The notes below the pieces were generated by a model that saw only the letters and a list, made by a program, of their open reading frames with translations, did not search any database and had not been told where the DNA came from. Made by a program: the position numbers and the translations under genes. A stretch of DNA of 64,000 bases from JAPPHA01 sp963662815. GTDB taxonomy: Bacteria; Pseudomonadota; Alphaproteobacteria; Rhodobacterales; Rhodobacteraceae. The stretch is taken from positions 186,001 through 250,000 of the forward strand of contig CAXXWA010000005.1 of NCBI GenBank assembly GCA_963662815.2, given 5' to 3'. Shown in pieces: positions 55,211-64,000 of the stretch; positions within the stretch are counted from its first letter, which is position 1; each line of letters opens with the position of its first letter.

Positions 55211-56501
55211 TTGAGGCGATGTTTGCCGCAGCCCGCGCGTTCTAGGGCAGGAACCGGAACGTGTCCAGTTGGAATGCTGGTTGGTTGGCACCAACCGAAG
55301 TACGCGCACTCGCGCCTGCCAGTTTGTCGCGCCAACCCCGGATCAGAACCCTTTGCGAAAACGGGCTGACGATAACCGCCCGGACCTGGCGGCGGAGGAT
55401 CCCGCGTCCGGCACTGCTCGCCTGGGACCAACCCGGAGTAGGCGGCATCGTTGTCGCAACCCGGCGAAAACAGCGACCCCAACGCTGCAGTAGAGGCACG
55501 ACAGGGAAAGGCGCGGCGAATCTCCAAAAGGCGCGCGCATTGTTTAAGCCTTCTGCAAGTGTTTCCTCCTGCGGCGCCGCATTTCCGGGCTTCCGTCAAG
55601 CCGATCGCTCGTTCGGAACCGAAAGCTCCAGAAAGTGTCCCCCCTTCCGTTCCACTTTGGCGCGTTTCGCTACATTGCGCACTTGCAGGTTCCGGGAAGC
55701 TGCTGCATGTTCACGTCCAACAGCAAACTCGCTGCATCGCTGACGCGGCTCGAATTGCTCCGGAAACCGTGAAGACGCGTTTTCCACTTCGCCGAACAGA
55801 CGTGCGTTCACCGGGAGCGCCTGCTATGACCGGCTCCGCGCGAGGTCGTGAAAGGCTGGTTGATTTCATTCCGCTCCGAAGCGGACCCTGATGACACGAC
55901 ACGACACCTTGGTGCGCCTCATTTGGGAATTCTGCGCTTCCTGTTGCACCGCCCGGTACTGCGAGCCTGTGTATCGGTCGACGGAATTGCTAATGATGCG
56001 AGCCACGTTGCTTTCCTGATTCCGTCCGCGACGCACGCTGTATTCGGGGACGCAGCAAAACAAGAACTTGTCGGTGGATCCTTGTTCGCCCTCTTGCCCT
56101 TGAGGCCGGACTGGAACGGGACACTCTTCCTTCCAGCCACAGGAGCGTCGGGAAAGGGTTCGCCAACAGGCACACGAGTTTCTTTCGGGGGACGAAAGTT
56201 CTCCACCAAAGTCGTTCGATTGCACGGAACTCGGCCAGACTCTGCACTCGAACACCGCGGTGAGCAGTCGGTTCGGATTCCGGGCCGAACAAAGCAGTCG
56301 CGATACGTTGGACTGAGGAAGACCGGGACAGTAGCCAAGCCACGAGGCATTTCCACGCCCTGCGTCCGAGCCCCGAGTCGGTCCTTTCTCGCCGACAGGT
56401 GACATGGCCGCACGTCGCTATTATACGAACAGTCCAGACAATGGAGACTGTCCAGTGGCCAAACTAGACACCTTGATGGCGGCCGGGTTCGACCGGAAAC
56501 T
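55211..56501. other. 1.3 kb without a recognisable gene
   Basis: Lies between tRNA-Phe and the IS1634-like element. Several open frames of 110-190 codons exist on both strands but overlap one another, are Arg/Ser/Pro rich and resemble nothing known to me. Probably decayed DNA; a small unknown gene cannot be excluded. Confidence 0.4.
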
Positions 56502-56689
56502 GGCTTAAGCGTAACTTCCAGCCGACAGTCCGCCCCTTCTTTCGTCCAACGCACTGAAACGCAACGGCTTTCTGCCGTCGGCTGCGTGCCGGTGCCGGGA
56601 TTTGTTCTTACATAAGGAAACCCTTGCAATGGCCGGACAATGACCGCAACGAGCGGACAGGAAGGCAGGAAACAGCTTGCAGAAGAAGG

Positions 56690-57240
56690 ACGTCCGTCCG
56701 CATCGACGTGATCCCGAACCAGTACGGAACCACGGCCGTCCTCCTCGGAAGGACATGGTGCGAGGGACGGTGCGTGCGCCACCGCACCGTCGCCAACCTC
56801 TCGGATCTCGATCCCGCCGTCGTCGAGGGGTTCCGCGCTGTGCTCAAGGGAGGGATCGTGCTCGACGACCCGCGGAGGGCCGTCGCCATCCGCCGGGCCC
56901 TGCCCCACGGCCATGCGGCGGCGGTGCTGGGGACGATGAAGCGGCTCGGCTTCGGGCGCATCCTCGGGCGCAGGAAGGAGCGGAGCCGGGACCTCGCGCT
57001 CGCCGCCGTCGCCGCGCGGATCCTCGACCCCGCATCGAAGCTGGCGACCGCCCGGGCGCTGGACCCGGAGACCGCGACCAGCAGCCTCGGGGCCCTGCTC
57101 GGGCTCGGCCCCGTCTCCGGCAACGAGATGCTCGACATGCTCGACTGGCTGCTGAAGCGCCAGCCGTGGATCGAGCGGAGCCTGGCCAACCGGCACCTGA
57201 AGGGCGGGAACACGCTGATCCTGCACGACGTTTCGACAAC
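56690..57240 (+). pseudogene. IS1634-family transposase, 5' part
   Basis: RIDVIPNQYGTTAVLLGRTW is the typical IS1634 start, then RTVANLSDLDPAVVEGFRAV, GHAAAVLGTMKRLGFGRILG and SGNEMLDMLDWLLKRQPWIE. The frame ends with LILHDVSTT and a stop at 57242 because foreign sequence begins there; in intact relatives LHDVSS leads straight into the catalytic region found at 59433. Confidence 0.8.
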
Positions 57241-58903
57241 GTGAATCCAAAAGCTGGCCCTTGCCGGCATCATTCCCCGACGGACCGGAGCCTTGGGGCG
57301 GCGACGTCGGCACCGGAACGGAATGACAGATCGTGACCTCGTCCTTCCCGACCCTCACCTCGCGAACGAGCAGGCGCACGATTCGCTGGCGTTCGGCAAG
57401 AGAAACGGACTTTGCCCCTGTGCGCAGCCGCCCCAGAAACCGTTCGGTCGTCTCGGCCAGCGAAAGGCGGGCGCCACGGTCAAGTTCCGCAGCCTTCAGG
57501 GCCCTCAGCTCCGACTGGATGGCACGCTGCCGGGCCTGAAGCGGGATCTTTCTCTCCCGCAGTTCCTCAAGGGTCATGACCTCCTCCTGGCAGGCATCGA
57601 GCAGACGCCGCATCCGGGTGGTGATGCGGGCGAGCTCGCCCTGCAGTGAATCGGTTCGTTGCCGGACATCTTTCGTGTCGTTCGCGGCTTCCAGCCTGCG
57701 CGTGATCTCCCCCTGGACGAGATCCGGGTTCTCGAGCAGGGCCGGCACCTCCGTCCAGACGGCCGCGTCGAGCTCGTCGGCGCGCACCGCAGGATTGTCG
57801 CACACGGCTCCCTCCGGATGGCGCCAGCCCTCCGACCCCTGGCACCGGCAGCAGTGCAGGCGCGGCGTCTTGCGGCCGCCCGTCCCGGAGTTCCGTCCCA
57901 AGGCGCAGCCGCAATGCACGCAGACGCACAGCCCCTGCAGAAGCGTCGGCTCGACGGTCTTTCGTCCCGGGAAACGCCGGTTGGCCTCGCGCTGGCGCTG
58001 CGCGCGCTCGAAGAGGGCGGGGTCCACGATGGCCGGAACGGCCAGTTCGATCCAGTCCTCCTTCGGGCGTGCCGCGCGCCCGGTCAGGCGCCTGACGGCG
58101 CCGCCCTTCTGCCGGCCGGTCCGGTTGTGCCGGACGCGTTGGCCCGACCCCGTCGTCTTCAGGCAGGCCGCCTTGCCGATGCGGGCCTCGTTCCTCAGGA
58201 TGACCGCCACGGTCGAGATCGGCCAGTGCCGCGAATGTCGCGGATGCAGGCCCTCCTCGTCGAGCCGGCGGGCGGTCTGGTGCATCTTCAGCCCGTCGCG
58301 GACATGGAGATCGAAGATCCGGCGCACCACGCGGGCTTCGGTCTCGTCGATCTCGAAGCGGGCTCCGCATGTCTCGGTCTTCCGGATCAGGCGGTATCCG
58401 CAGGGCGCGCGGGCGAGCATGTTCAGCGAGCCCTGGCGGGCACGATGGATCCTGCCGCGGCGCGAGCGCTCGGCGATCTGCGTGCGCTCGCATTCGGAGA
58501 TCACCGACAGGATCTGGCGCAGCAGCATCCCGTGGGGGGTGGCGTCGTCCGGCTCCTGGACGCACCGGGTCGTCGCGCCGGAGCGGGCGAACTCCTCCTG
58601 CAACAGGATCTGGTGCGCGAAGTTGCGGCTCAGCCGGTCGATCGACCAGACCGGCACGGTCTCGACCTCGCCGCGTGCGACCCCGTCACGCAACGCGTCG
58701 AGCGCCGGACGCTCAAGGGTCGCGCCGCTGAACCCGTCGTCGGCGAACACGAGGTCGTCGGGAATCGCCCAGCCGAGGCTGCGGCCATGGTCGAGAACCG
58801 CCTCACGCTGACTGGCGATCGTCTCGCTCTGGCGCTGGGCCTGGCTCGACACCCTCAGGCAGGCCGCGACCGTCGCGGTCACTGTCGGCGCTGGATGCTG
58901 CAT
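57241..58903 (-). CDS. Large serine recombinase with zinc ribbon (no stop codon of its own)
   Basis: Site-specific recombinase, about 550 residues from ATG 58903 (MQHPAPTVTATVAACLRVSS; catalytic Ser in RVSS). VPVWSIDRLSRN is the second active-site motif. The PF07508-type middle domain runs to about residue 270, a zinc ribbon follows (GLCVCVHCGCALGRNSG and LHCCRCQG), then a coiled coil LQGELARITTRMRRLLDACQ and a last strand EVRVGKDEVTICHSVPVP. The frame has no stop inside the unit: it runs through the left border into antisense transposase sequence as far as 55919. An upstream small frame (59018 to 58803, MRPVRTLRVFDRAARERLCE) overlaps the start and might be translated. Confidence 0.82.
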
Positions 58904-59018
58904 CGTTCGCTTGTCTCCTCGTGGACCAGCTTCGTTCGGGGACCAGGCATTCGTAGGCTTCGCAAAGCCGCTCCCGGGCGGCACGGTCGAAGACCCGGAG
59001 CGTGCGAACAGGTCGCAT

Positions 59019-59357
59019 TCAGTCGGGCGTCTTGTCCAGCCAGCTCGCGACCGCCTGCGTCATCAATGCGCCCAGGCTGCGCCCGGTGCGGCGCGCGCGC
59101 ATGCGCAGCCGGGCGAGCAAGGGACGCGGGATGCGCACCGTGACCGGGTCCTTGATCGCGGCCTGAGCGAGCGGAGATTCCTCGACCGTGGCCCGCACGT
59201 AGCGGCGGGCCTGCCCCGACGACAATGCAAAGCGCTCGGCCAGCAACCGGGTGGCCTCGGCCGGAGAATGGTGCTGGATCAGTTCGCGGGCGGCGTTCAC
59301 CCGCTCGGCGCGCTGCTGCATCGTGGCCCGCGGCATGAATCTCGAAATAACGTTCAT
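59019..59357 (-). CDS. Small putative DNA-binding protein (ribbon-helix-helix-like C-terminus)
   Basis: 112 residues. SPAEATRLLAERFALSSGQA looks like a helix-turn-helix, and VTVRIPRPLLARLRMRARRT followed by GRSLGALMTQAVASWL resembles a ribbon-helix-helix domain. It lies 115 bases upstream of the recombinase gene in the same direction and within the same unit, so it is a likely regulator or accessory factor of recombination. I do not recognise a named family. Confidence 0.6.
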   Translation of the reverse strand: MNVISRFMPRATMQQRAERVNAARELIQHHSPAEATRLLAERFALSSGQARRYVRATVEESPLAQAAIKDPVTVRIPRPLLARLRMRARRTGRSLGALMTQAVASWLDKTPD

Positions 59358-59432
59358 ATAAGATCATGGCAAGGCCCGTGTCTTCGCCGGACGGGCAATC
59401 GTCCGCTCAAAGCGAAACGCTCTTTTTGAATC

Positions 59433-59983
59433 CACGATGTCTCCTCGAGCTCGGCTGGAGGGACGGTGCTGCCCGCTGGCGGCCTTCGGCCACAGCCGCG
59501 ACGGGAAGAAGGGCAGGATGCAGATCGCCTGCGGCCTGCTCTGCGCGGCGGACGGCTGCCCGGTGGCGGTGGAGGTCTTCGCCGGGAACGCGTCCGACCC
59601 GTCCACTGTGGCGGGCCGGGCGGACAGGATCCGCTCCCGCTTCGGCATCGACCGCGTGGCGCTCGCGGGCGACAGGGGCATGCCCGCGACGGCGCGCATC
59701 CGCGAGGACCTGGAGCCCGCGGGGCTGGACTGGATCTCGGCGCTGAGGACGAGCGACATCCGCAGAAGGCCAAGGCTTCGGACAAGAAGACACAGGACGG
59801 AATGCCGGTCCACAGCTTCGCGACGCTTCTCGCCGACCTCGGCACGCTGACGCTGAACCAGGCCTTTCTTCCCGGACGGCCCGACAGCCGGTTCCTGCTG
59901 GCCTCGGAGCCGACCTAACTGCAGGCAAGGGCGTTCGAGCCGCTTGGACTGGATCCGGATCGCGAATTGCCTGCACAAGCGTG
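59433..59983 (+). pseudogene. IS1634-family transposase, 3' part
   Basis: LEGRCCPLAAFGHSRDGKKG, CGLLCAADGCPVAVEVFAGN and GDRGMPATARIREDLEPAGL are catalytic-core segments of IS1634 transposases. After LDWISALRTSDI a deletion shifts the frame; the C-terminus then reads DGMPVHSFATLLADLGTLTL, meets TAA at 59917 and can be followed as QARAFEPLGLDP to a TGA near 59983. One extra base also lies near 59450. Confidence 0.78.
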
Positions 59984-60081
59984 ACAGCCTGTTTTCCGCC
60001 GAAACCGCAGTCATGCCGTCCCGAAACCGTCTTCTTGGTCCGTGAAGTTCCGCTTAAGCGATTCTGGACACTACAGGCAAT

Positions 60082-60167
60082 CACGCGAGCGCATTCCGCC
60101 GTGCCGATCCCTGGAAGCTCGCCTTCGCCGCATTTCTCGTGGCCGCCATCGGCTGGCTGGCGATGTA
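60082..60167 (+). pseudogene. C-terminal end of a small membrane protein, at the IS630 left end
   Basis: Reads FRRADPWKLAFAAFLVAAIG then WLAM, a clear transmembrane helix, with its stop TAA formed at the IS630 junction. Directly after the IS (61409-61529) the plus strand reads NGIEQRLAAQGEQLAAQGER and LDAIESTLQQILHRLPDK, a coiled coil. They may be two parts of one membrane protein split by the IS, but rejoining at the TA site still leaves a stop, so this is unsure. Confidence 0.4.
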
Positions 60168-61405
60168 ATACCAAAACCGGAAATTAATGACTCATGAACA
60201 AAACAAGAACATCATGCGGGGTGCGGCCGGTGCCAGCTTCCTGTATCTTGTGGTTGTCGTGCAAACATTCACAGGAGGAAGCCATGCCGGCTGGCATCGA
60301 GATCACGAACACCGACCACACGGCGGAAGAGATTAGGGCATTGGCCCGAAAGTGCAAGAGCCGGGCGGAGGCGCGACGCCTGGAGGCGATTGCGCGGGTG
60401 ATGGAAGGCGCGGGGGGCCGCGGGGAGATTGCGCGGCGTGCGAAGGTCGACAGGCAGACGCTGTGCGACTGGATCAACCGGTACAATGCCGAGGGGCCGG
60501 CCGGCCTGAAGAGCAGGCCGGGCCGCGGGCGCCCGTCGATGCTGAGCGAGGTCCAGCGCGCCGAGGTCGGGCGCTGGCTCGAGAACGGCCCGCAGGACGG
60601 CGTTCCGGCATGGACGGTCGGGTTGGTCAGGAACAGGATCAGGCACTTCTTCGACATCGTGATGTCCCGGGAGGCGGTTCGCTGCCTGATGCGGGCGCTG
60701 GGTTTCCGTCGTCTTTCGCCGCGGCCGCTTCATCCCAAGGCCGATCCGGATGCTCAGGAGGAATTCCGCAGCGGTTTCAGTGCCGTTGCGACCGCATCGC
60801 TGCCGGAGGGCACGGACCCGGCCAGCGTGGACGTGTGGTTCCAGGACGAAGCGCGCCTCGGCCAAAAGGGGATGCTGACCCGGGTGTGGGCGCGCCGGGG
60901 AAGCCGTCCCCGGGTGCCGAGGGACCATCGCTACGGGTATTGCTACCTGTTCAGCGCGATCTGCCCGGAAAGCGGCATGTCGGCCGGCCATGTTTGCGAC
61001 AAGGCGAACACCGATGAGATGAACCGCCATCTTGTCGACATCGCCGCCGCCGTGCCTCAGGGCCGCCACGCGCTGGTGGTTCTCGACGGCGCCGGATGGC
61101 ATCGTTCGAAGAGCCTGGAGATGCCGGACAACGTGTCGCTGTTGCGTCTGCCGCCGTACAGTCCGGAACTGAACCCGGTCGAGACCGTGTTCCAGTTCCT
61201 CAAGCAGGGCAATTTTGCCAACCAGGTCTTCGCCACAGCCGAGGTCGTGAAAGACAGGGTCGAGGAGGTCTGGAATGACTTCGCCCGCACGCCAGGCCGG
61301 ATCGCTTCGCTCGGCAAGCGAAGCTGGGCAAAATTGGTCACCACACCGACGGCTCAACCCGTCCAGAACGCTTCGCTGGGTGTGTGATTATTTCCCGGTT
61401 TTGGT
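60168..61405 (+). mobile_element. IS630-family insertion sequence
   Basis: Ends are inverted repeats ATACCAAAACCGGAAATTAA (from 60168) and, on the other strand, ATACCAAAACCGGGAAATAA (from 61405). The left flank is TA, as expected for IS630 targets; the right flank reads AA next to a TA. It contains one intact transposase gene. Confidence 0.85.
60284..61387 (+). CDS. IS630 family transposase
   Basis: 367 residues from ATG 60284, which has AGGAGG at 60273-60278. N-terminal helix-turn-helix: EEIRALARKCKSRAEARRLE and GEIARRAKVDRQTLCDWINR. DDE core: Asp in DVWFQDEARLGQKG, Asp in HALVVLDGAGWHRSK, Glu in LPPYSPELNPVETVFQFLKQ. Complete single-frame gene with intact ends, so the element could be active. 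Confidence 0.94.
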   Translation: MPAGIEITNTDHTAEEIRALARKCKSRAEARRLEAIARVMEGAGGRGEIARRAKVDRQTLCDWINRYNAEGPAGLKSRPGRGRPSMLSEVQRAEVGRWLENGPQDGVPAWTVGLVRNRIRHFFDIVMSREAVRCLMRALGFRRLSPRPLHPKADPDAQEEFRSGFSAVATASLPEGTDPASVDVWFQDEARLGQKGMLTRVWARRGSRPRVPRDHRYGYCYLFSAICPESGMSAGHVCDKANTDEMNRHLVDIAAAVPQGRHALVVLDGAGWHRSKSLEMPDNVSLLRLPPYSPELNPVETVFQFLKQGNFANQVFATAEVVKDRVEEVWNDFARTPGRIASLGKRSWAKLVTTPTAQPVQNASLGV

Positions 61406-61813
61406 ATAAGTGAACGGGATAGAGCAGAGGCTGGCCGCTCAGGGCGAGCAACTGGCCGCTCAGGGCGAGCGGTTGGATGCAATCGAAAGCACTCTCCAGC
61501 AAATACTTCATCGCCTTCCGGACAAGTAAGCGGCCCTACCGAATTCTTGCTCCCAAGCCCGCGCCACCCGCTTGGGCGCGACAGCGCGACGCATGACCGA
61601 CAGGAGCCGATCTGGAACAGGCAAGGCCAGGGCCAGGGCCACCATTGAATTGATAGTGCCCTGCATTGGCGCCCGCCTGTCTTACTGCGCATCGCGACAC
61701 CTGAATGTTTGCCGCAACGACAGTTACGATGCGCTTTCTGGGTCTGGCGGCGATCATGGGCGTTGTCTCGGCGACATTTTCCGTTCCCGGAAGGCTGTAC
61801 GAGCCGGCAGGCC

Positions 61814-62140
61814 ATGAACCCGATCGGCACGAAGACCTGCCGAGTCCGGATCGAGGAGAGCAAACGGTCCCGGTTGCGGGAAGTCGCGGACGGCGCGAAG
61901 GGATCGTTGGAGCGGCGACAGTGGTCCGACAACCTTTTTCCGGCGAACCGGAACCGCGATGACGGCGGACGCAGCGATGCCGCCGTCGCCAGCAGTTTCG
62001 CGGTAAGTACGGCGGCGGTCGAGCGGATTTGCATGCAATGCATGAATTTGGTTCTGGAGCCAGCGCGTGAGCCAAAGGCTCAGCCCAACAGGAAGTCCCG
62101 GCTGCTGGAAGCCGATGCCGGAATCCGCCAGTTGGCGTGA
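61814..62140 (+). pseudogene. IS630-type transposase, N-terminal remnant
   Basis: VRIEESKRSRLREVADGAKG followed by ASSFAVSTAAVERICMQCMN and LEPAREPKAQPNRKSRLLEA match the helix-turn-helix N-terminus of a different IS630 subgroup. The frame stops at 62140; short similar pieces may continue to about 62290. No DDE core remains. Confidence 0.6.
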
Positions 62141-62306
62141 TCGAGCAAATCCGCCAGCGCGCCTCTCGATCGGCGGTTCGCAATGGCGCGCCGGGCGTTG
62201 CCGTCAGCAATCCGGAAAGTTGGCCATGTGGGTGCAGAACGAGTTCGTCACCGCTTGACCGTGCGCTTGCGGCTCCGATCCGTCCTTTCCTTCACTTCCG
62301 AACCGG

Positions 62307-63413
62307 TCACGTCGTTGTCGGCAGTTGATCGATTGCGACCGAGGCAAGCGGAATGCGCGCCCGCATTCTTCGGAGCTCGAAGTTGCCCAGCGGTGTCCAG
62401 CCGGCCAGGGTCGTGTCGACCGGGTCGGCGCGAAACGCCGATTCGAGCATCCGTTCGATCTCCTGTCTCTGACGGCCGGGCATCGGCGCGAAGTCGATCA
62501 CGACTTGCCCGCCGAGCCCGCGAAGGCGAAGCTGGCGCGGCAGTTCACGAGCGGCCTCGAGGTTTGCCAGTTTTCCGGCGTCTTTGGAGAACCGATCTCC
62601 GGTATTGACGTCTACGGCAACAAGGGCGCGGGTAGGTTCAATGACCAGGGTCGCCCCCGATGCGCCTTGCCGGGTTCCCGGGGAATCGGCCGGAAGTTCC
62701 ACGATGGGCTGGCGAAGGGCGGAAATCATGTCCCAGATGCCGAGGGTTTCGAAACTTCCCGCGCAGTCCAGTACATCATCGGGTTCGGATGCTGACCATT
62801 CGGTCCGCGCGAGCGCATCCGCGTCCGGTGCCGGAAGCCGAAGCCCGGGTTCGCCGGTAGGCGAACGGGCAAGGGCCTGTTCGGCCAGATCAAGGGTGCA
62901 AGCGAGATCGCCGCCGATCGCTTCGAATTCCGCATGGTCGCACGCCGTGCGAAAGATCACTCCGAACCGGTCGAGACTGTCTCCGAGGCGCTCTTCGGCA
63001 AGGGCCCGAAGGCGACGCCGACGCTTCTGGCTCCAGGCCAGCTTGGCGGAAAACCCGATGCCCGGCTTCCCCGGCGTGACAATGGCGAACCTGCTTCTGA
63101 TCGCAAGACGCGTGGTGACCACCGGCGCCTTCCCGGGTTCCGGCAGAGTCTTGACCTGGACCGCGAGACTGTCGCCCGCGCCGGCTCCGGAAGCGGTCCG
63201 CAGGTAACCCGGCCCCCCGCTGCCGAGATCCACGAACGCGCCGCCGGATGCAGCAAGGCACCGCAATACGCGCGCATGGTAGATTGCTCCCGGGGCGGGG
63301 TCTTCTGCGTTCGTGCGGCCGATCAAAAGGTCTTCGAGCCTGCCGTCGACGACAAGCGCCGCGAATTTCCGGCCTCCGGCCCTTTCGTGGACGATTATGC
63401 GGCCGCGCCTCAT
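62307..63413 (-). CDS. rng: Ribonuclease E/G family protein, short form
   Basis: Endoribonuclease-like protein of 368 residues involved in RNA turnover. An S1-like region is at the N-terminus (GAIYHARVLRCLAASGGAFV). The catalytic magnesium Asp residues are present in LVAVDVNTGDRF and VVIDFAPMPGRQ. The C-terminal CPxCxG zinc link of full RNase E/G is missing, as in the short alphaproteobacterial form next to maf. ATG 63413 overlaps the maf stop (ATGA). yacG, which often follows, is not found downstream; IS remnants are there instead. Confidence 0.87.
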   Translation of the reverse strand: MRRGRIIVHERAGGRKFAALVVDGRLEDLLIGRTNAEDPAPGAIYHARVLRCLAASGGAFVDLGSGGPGYLRTASGAGAGDSLAVQVKTLPEPGKAPVVTTRLAIRSRFAIVTPGKPGIGFSAKLAWSQKRRRRLRALAEERLGDSLDRFGVIFRTACDHAEFEAIGGDLACTLDLAEQALARSPTGEPGLRLPAPDADALARTEWSASEPDDVLDCAGSFETLGIWDMISALRQPIVELPADSPGTRQGASGATLVIEPTRALVAVDVNTGDRFSKDAGKLANLEAARELPRQLRLRGLGGQVVIDFAPMPGRQRQEIERMLESAFRADPVDTTLAGWTPLGNFELRRMRARIPLASVAIDQLPTTT

Positions 63414-63997
63414 GCCTGCCGCGGCCAGGCTGCCGCGACCGGATAGCCCGCACCCGCAAGCAACCCGGCGGTTTCGGAAAGGGGAAGCCCGACAACATTC
63501 GAATACGAACCGTTGATGCGCTGAACGAACGCGGCCGCCAGACCCTGAATCGCGTAGCCCCCGGCCTTGTCCCGCCATTCTCCGGAACGGACATACGCAC
63601 GCCTCTCCGATCCGGAAAGTGACTTCATGCGGACGACCGTCACGACGTCCCGCAGCCACAGGCGTTCGGAATTCCTGAGCACGACCGCCGTGATGACGCG
63701 ATGCCGCCGACCGGACAGCAAGCATAGAAACTTGTCCGCCTCTGCCGGGTCCATCGGCTTGCCGAGGACGCGCCGGCCGAGAGCGACGACGGTATCCGCA
63801 GATAGGACGAGTTCGTTCCCGGAAACCGCAATTGCGGTCGCCTTGCTGCGCGCCAGGCGCCGCGCGAGATCGCGCGGGAGTTCGCCCTTCGCCGGATCCT
63901 CTGCGATGCCTATCGACCGAACCTCGTCCGGAACGACGCCGATTTGTGAGAGAAGCTGCAGTCTTCGGGGGCTCGCAGACCCGAGGATGAACCGCAT
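63410..63997 (-). CDS. maf: Maf-like nucleoside triphosphate pyrophosphatase
   Basis: House-cleaning pyrophosphatase that removes non-canonical or modified nucleotides; 195 residues, complete in the window. LGSASPRRLQLLSQIG is the N-terminal phosphate loop, VLSADTVVALGRRVLGKPMD contains the catalytic Asp, and WRDKAGGYAIQGLAAAFVQR with INGSYSNVVGLPLSE closes the active site. The ATG at 63997 gives the standard start. It overlaps the rng-like gene by four bases, a conserved alphaproteobacterial pair. Confidence 0.95.
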   Translation of the reverse strand: MRFILGSASPRRLQLLSQIGVVPDEVRSIGIAEDPAKGELPRDLARRLARSKATAIAVSGNELVLSADTVVALGRRVLGKPMDPAEADKFLCLLSGRRHRVITAVVLRNSERLWLRDVVTVVRMKSLSGSERRAYVRSGEWRDKAGGYAIQGLAAAFVQRINGSYSNVVGLPLSETAGLLAGAGYPVAAAWPRQA

Positions 63998-64000
63998 CGA

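Larger units (their letters stand above)
57235..59432 (-). mobile_element. Compact serine-recombinase unit inserted in the IS1634-like transposase gene
   Basis: About 2.2 kb lying exactly between the two transposase pieces. The borders carry CACGACGTTTC (57224-57234) and CACGATGTCTC (59433-59443), a near-direct repeat; GAATCCA also occurs near both ends (57243 and 59428). It encodes a large serine recombinase and a small DNA-binding protein on the minus strand and nothing else I can identify. Confidence 0.65.
56502..60062 (+). mobile_element. IS1634-like element carrying a nested recombinase insertion
   Basis: Inverted ends GGCTTAAGCGTAACTTCC (56502) and, on the other strand near 60060, CGCTTAAGCGGAACTTCA mark the element. 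The transposase gene is in two pieces (56690-57240 and 59433-59983), separated by a 2.2-kb unit with a serine recombinase. The 3' piece also has a one-base shift near the junction, an internal deletion around 59760 and an in-frame TAA at 59917, so the IS is dead. Confidence 0.68.

Noticed and set aside
55848..56405. Open frames of 179-184 codons on both strands between tRNA-Phe and the IS1634-like element
   Set aside because: They overlap each other almost completely and neither translation shows a domain or a typical gene start; left unannotated.

Overview
The window is chromosomal DNA of high GC content, most likely from an alphaproteobacterium. The evidence is gene order rather than any single marker: lnt-metK-trmB, then aroA-cmk, then rpsA-ihfB-lapA-trpF-trpB on the left, and maf followed by a short RNase E/G gene on the right. 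A class II aroA, a TRAP transporter, non-pyrrolysine MttB and a DUF3726 protein fit the same lineage. Many genes overlap by four bases (ATGA, GTGA, TTGA), as in tightly packed operons.

Left part (1-9.1 kb) is housekeeping: the end of lnt, metK, trmB, aroA, cmk (closed by an intrinsic terminator whose loop holds the cmk stop), rpsA, ihfB, a LapA-like membrane protein, trpF, trpB and a tRNA-Arg. No trpA follows trpB. The middle (9.4-44.4 kb) is a catabolic and uptake region: two M20 peptidases, a DctPQM TRAP transporter, a flavin hydroxylase, two sulfatase-fold enzymes, a GST, dxs and an MBL-fold hydrolase. Next comes a nitrogen-compound group (DapA-like lyase, aldehyde dehydrogenase, FAD amine oxidase, MttB-like methyltransferase, M19 dipeptidase, DUF3726). 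Last is a polyol/sugar group in which an ABC importer, a SorC regulator, an FGGY kinase, a glycerol-1-phosphate-dehydrogenase-like enzyme, a SIS isomerase, an SDR and a HAD phosphatase sit together. Two genes in this region (31763-33449 and the ABC solute-binding protein at 38833-40174) each carry one apparent single-base frameshift.

The right part (44.4-62.3 kb) is an accessory region crowded with mobile DNA: a deletion derivative of an IS with terminal inverted repeats and a target duplication, an ankyrin pseudogene, an IS30 remnant, two tyrosine-recombinase fragments with striking palindromes, an intact DDE IS, an IS1634-like element interrupted by a serine-recombinase unit, an intact IS630 element and an IS630-type remnant. 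Inside it lies a three-gene lipid or steroid-like cassette: a protein with a GPP34 (GOLPH3-like) domain fused to a cytochrome P450, a 3-beta-HSD-like SDR and a steroid 5-alpha-reductase-like membrane protein. A tRNA-Phe stands inside this region, about 7 kb from the rng-like/maf pair it often neighbours in alphaproteobacteria, and the usual yacG is not seen. The P450 cassette and the nested recombinase unit are the most unusual parts of the window.
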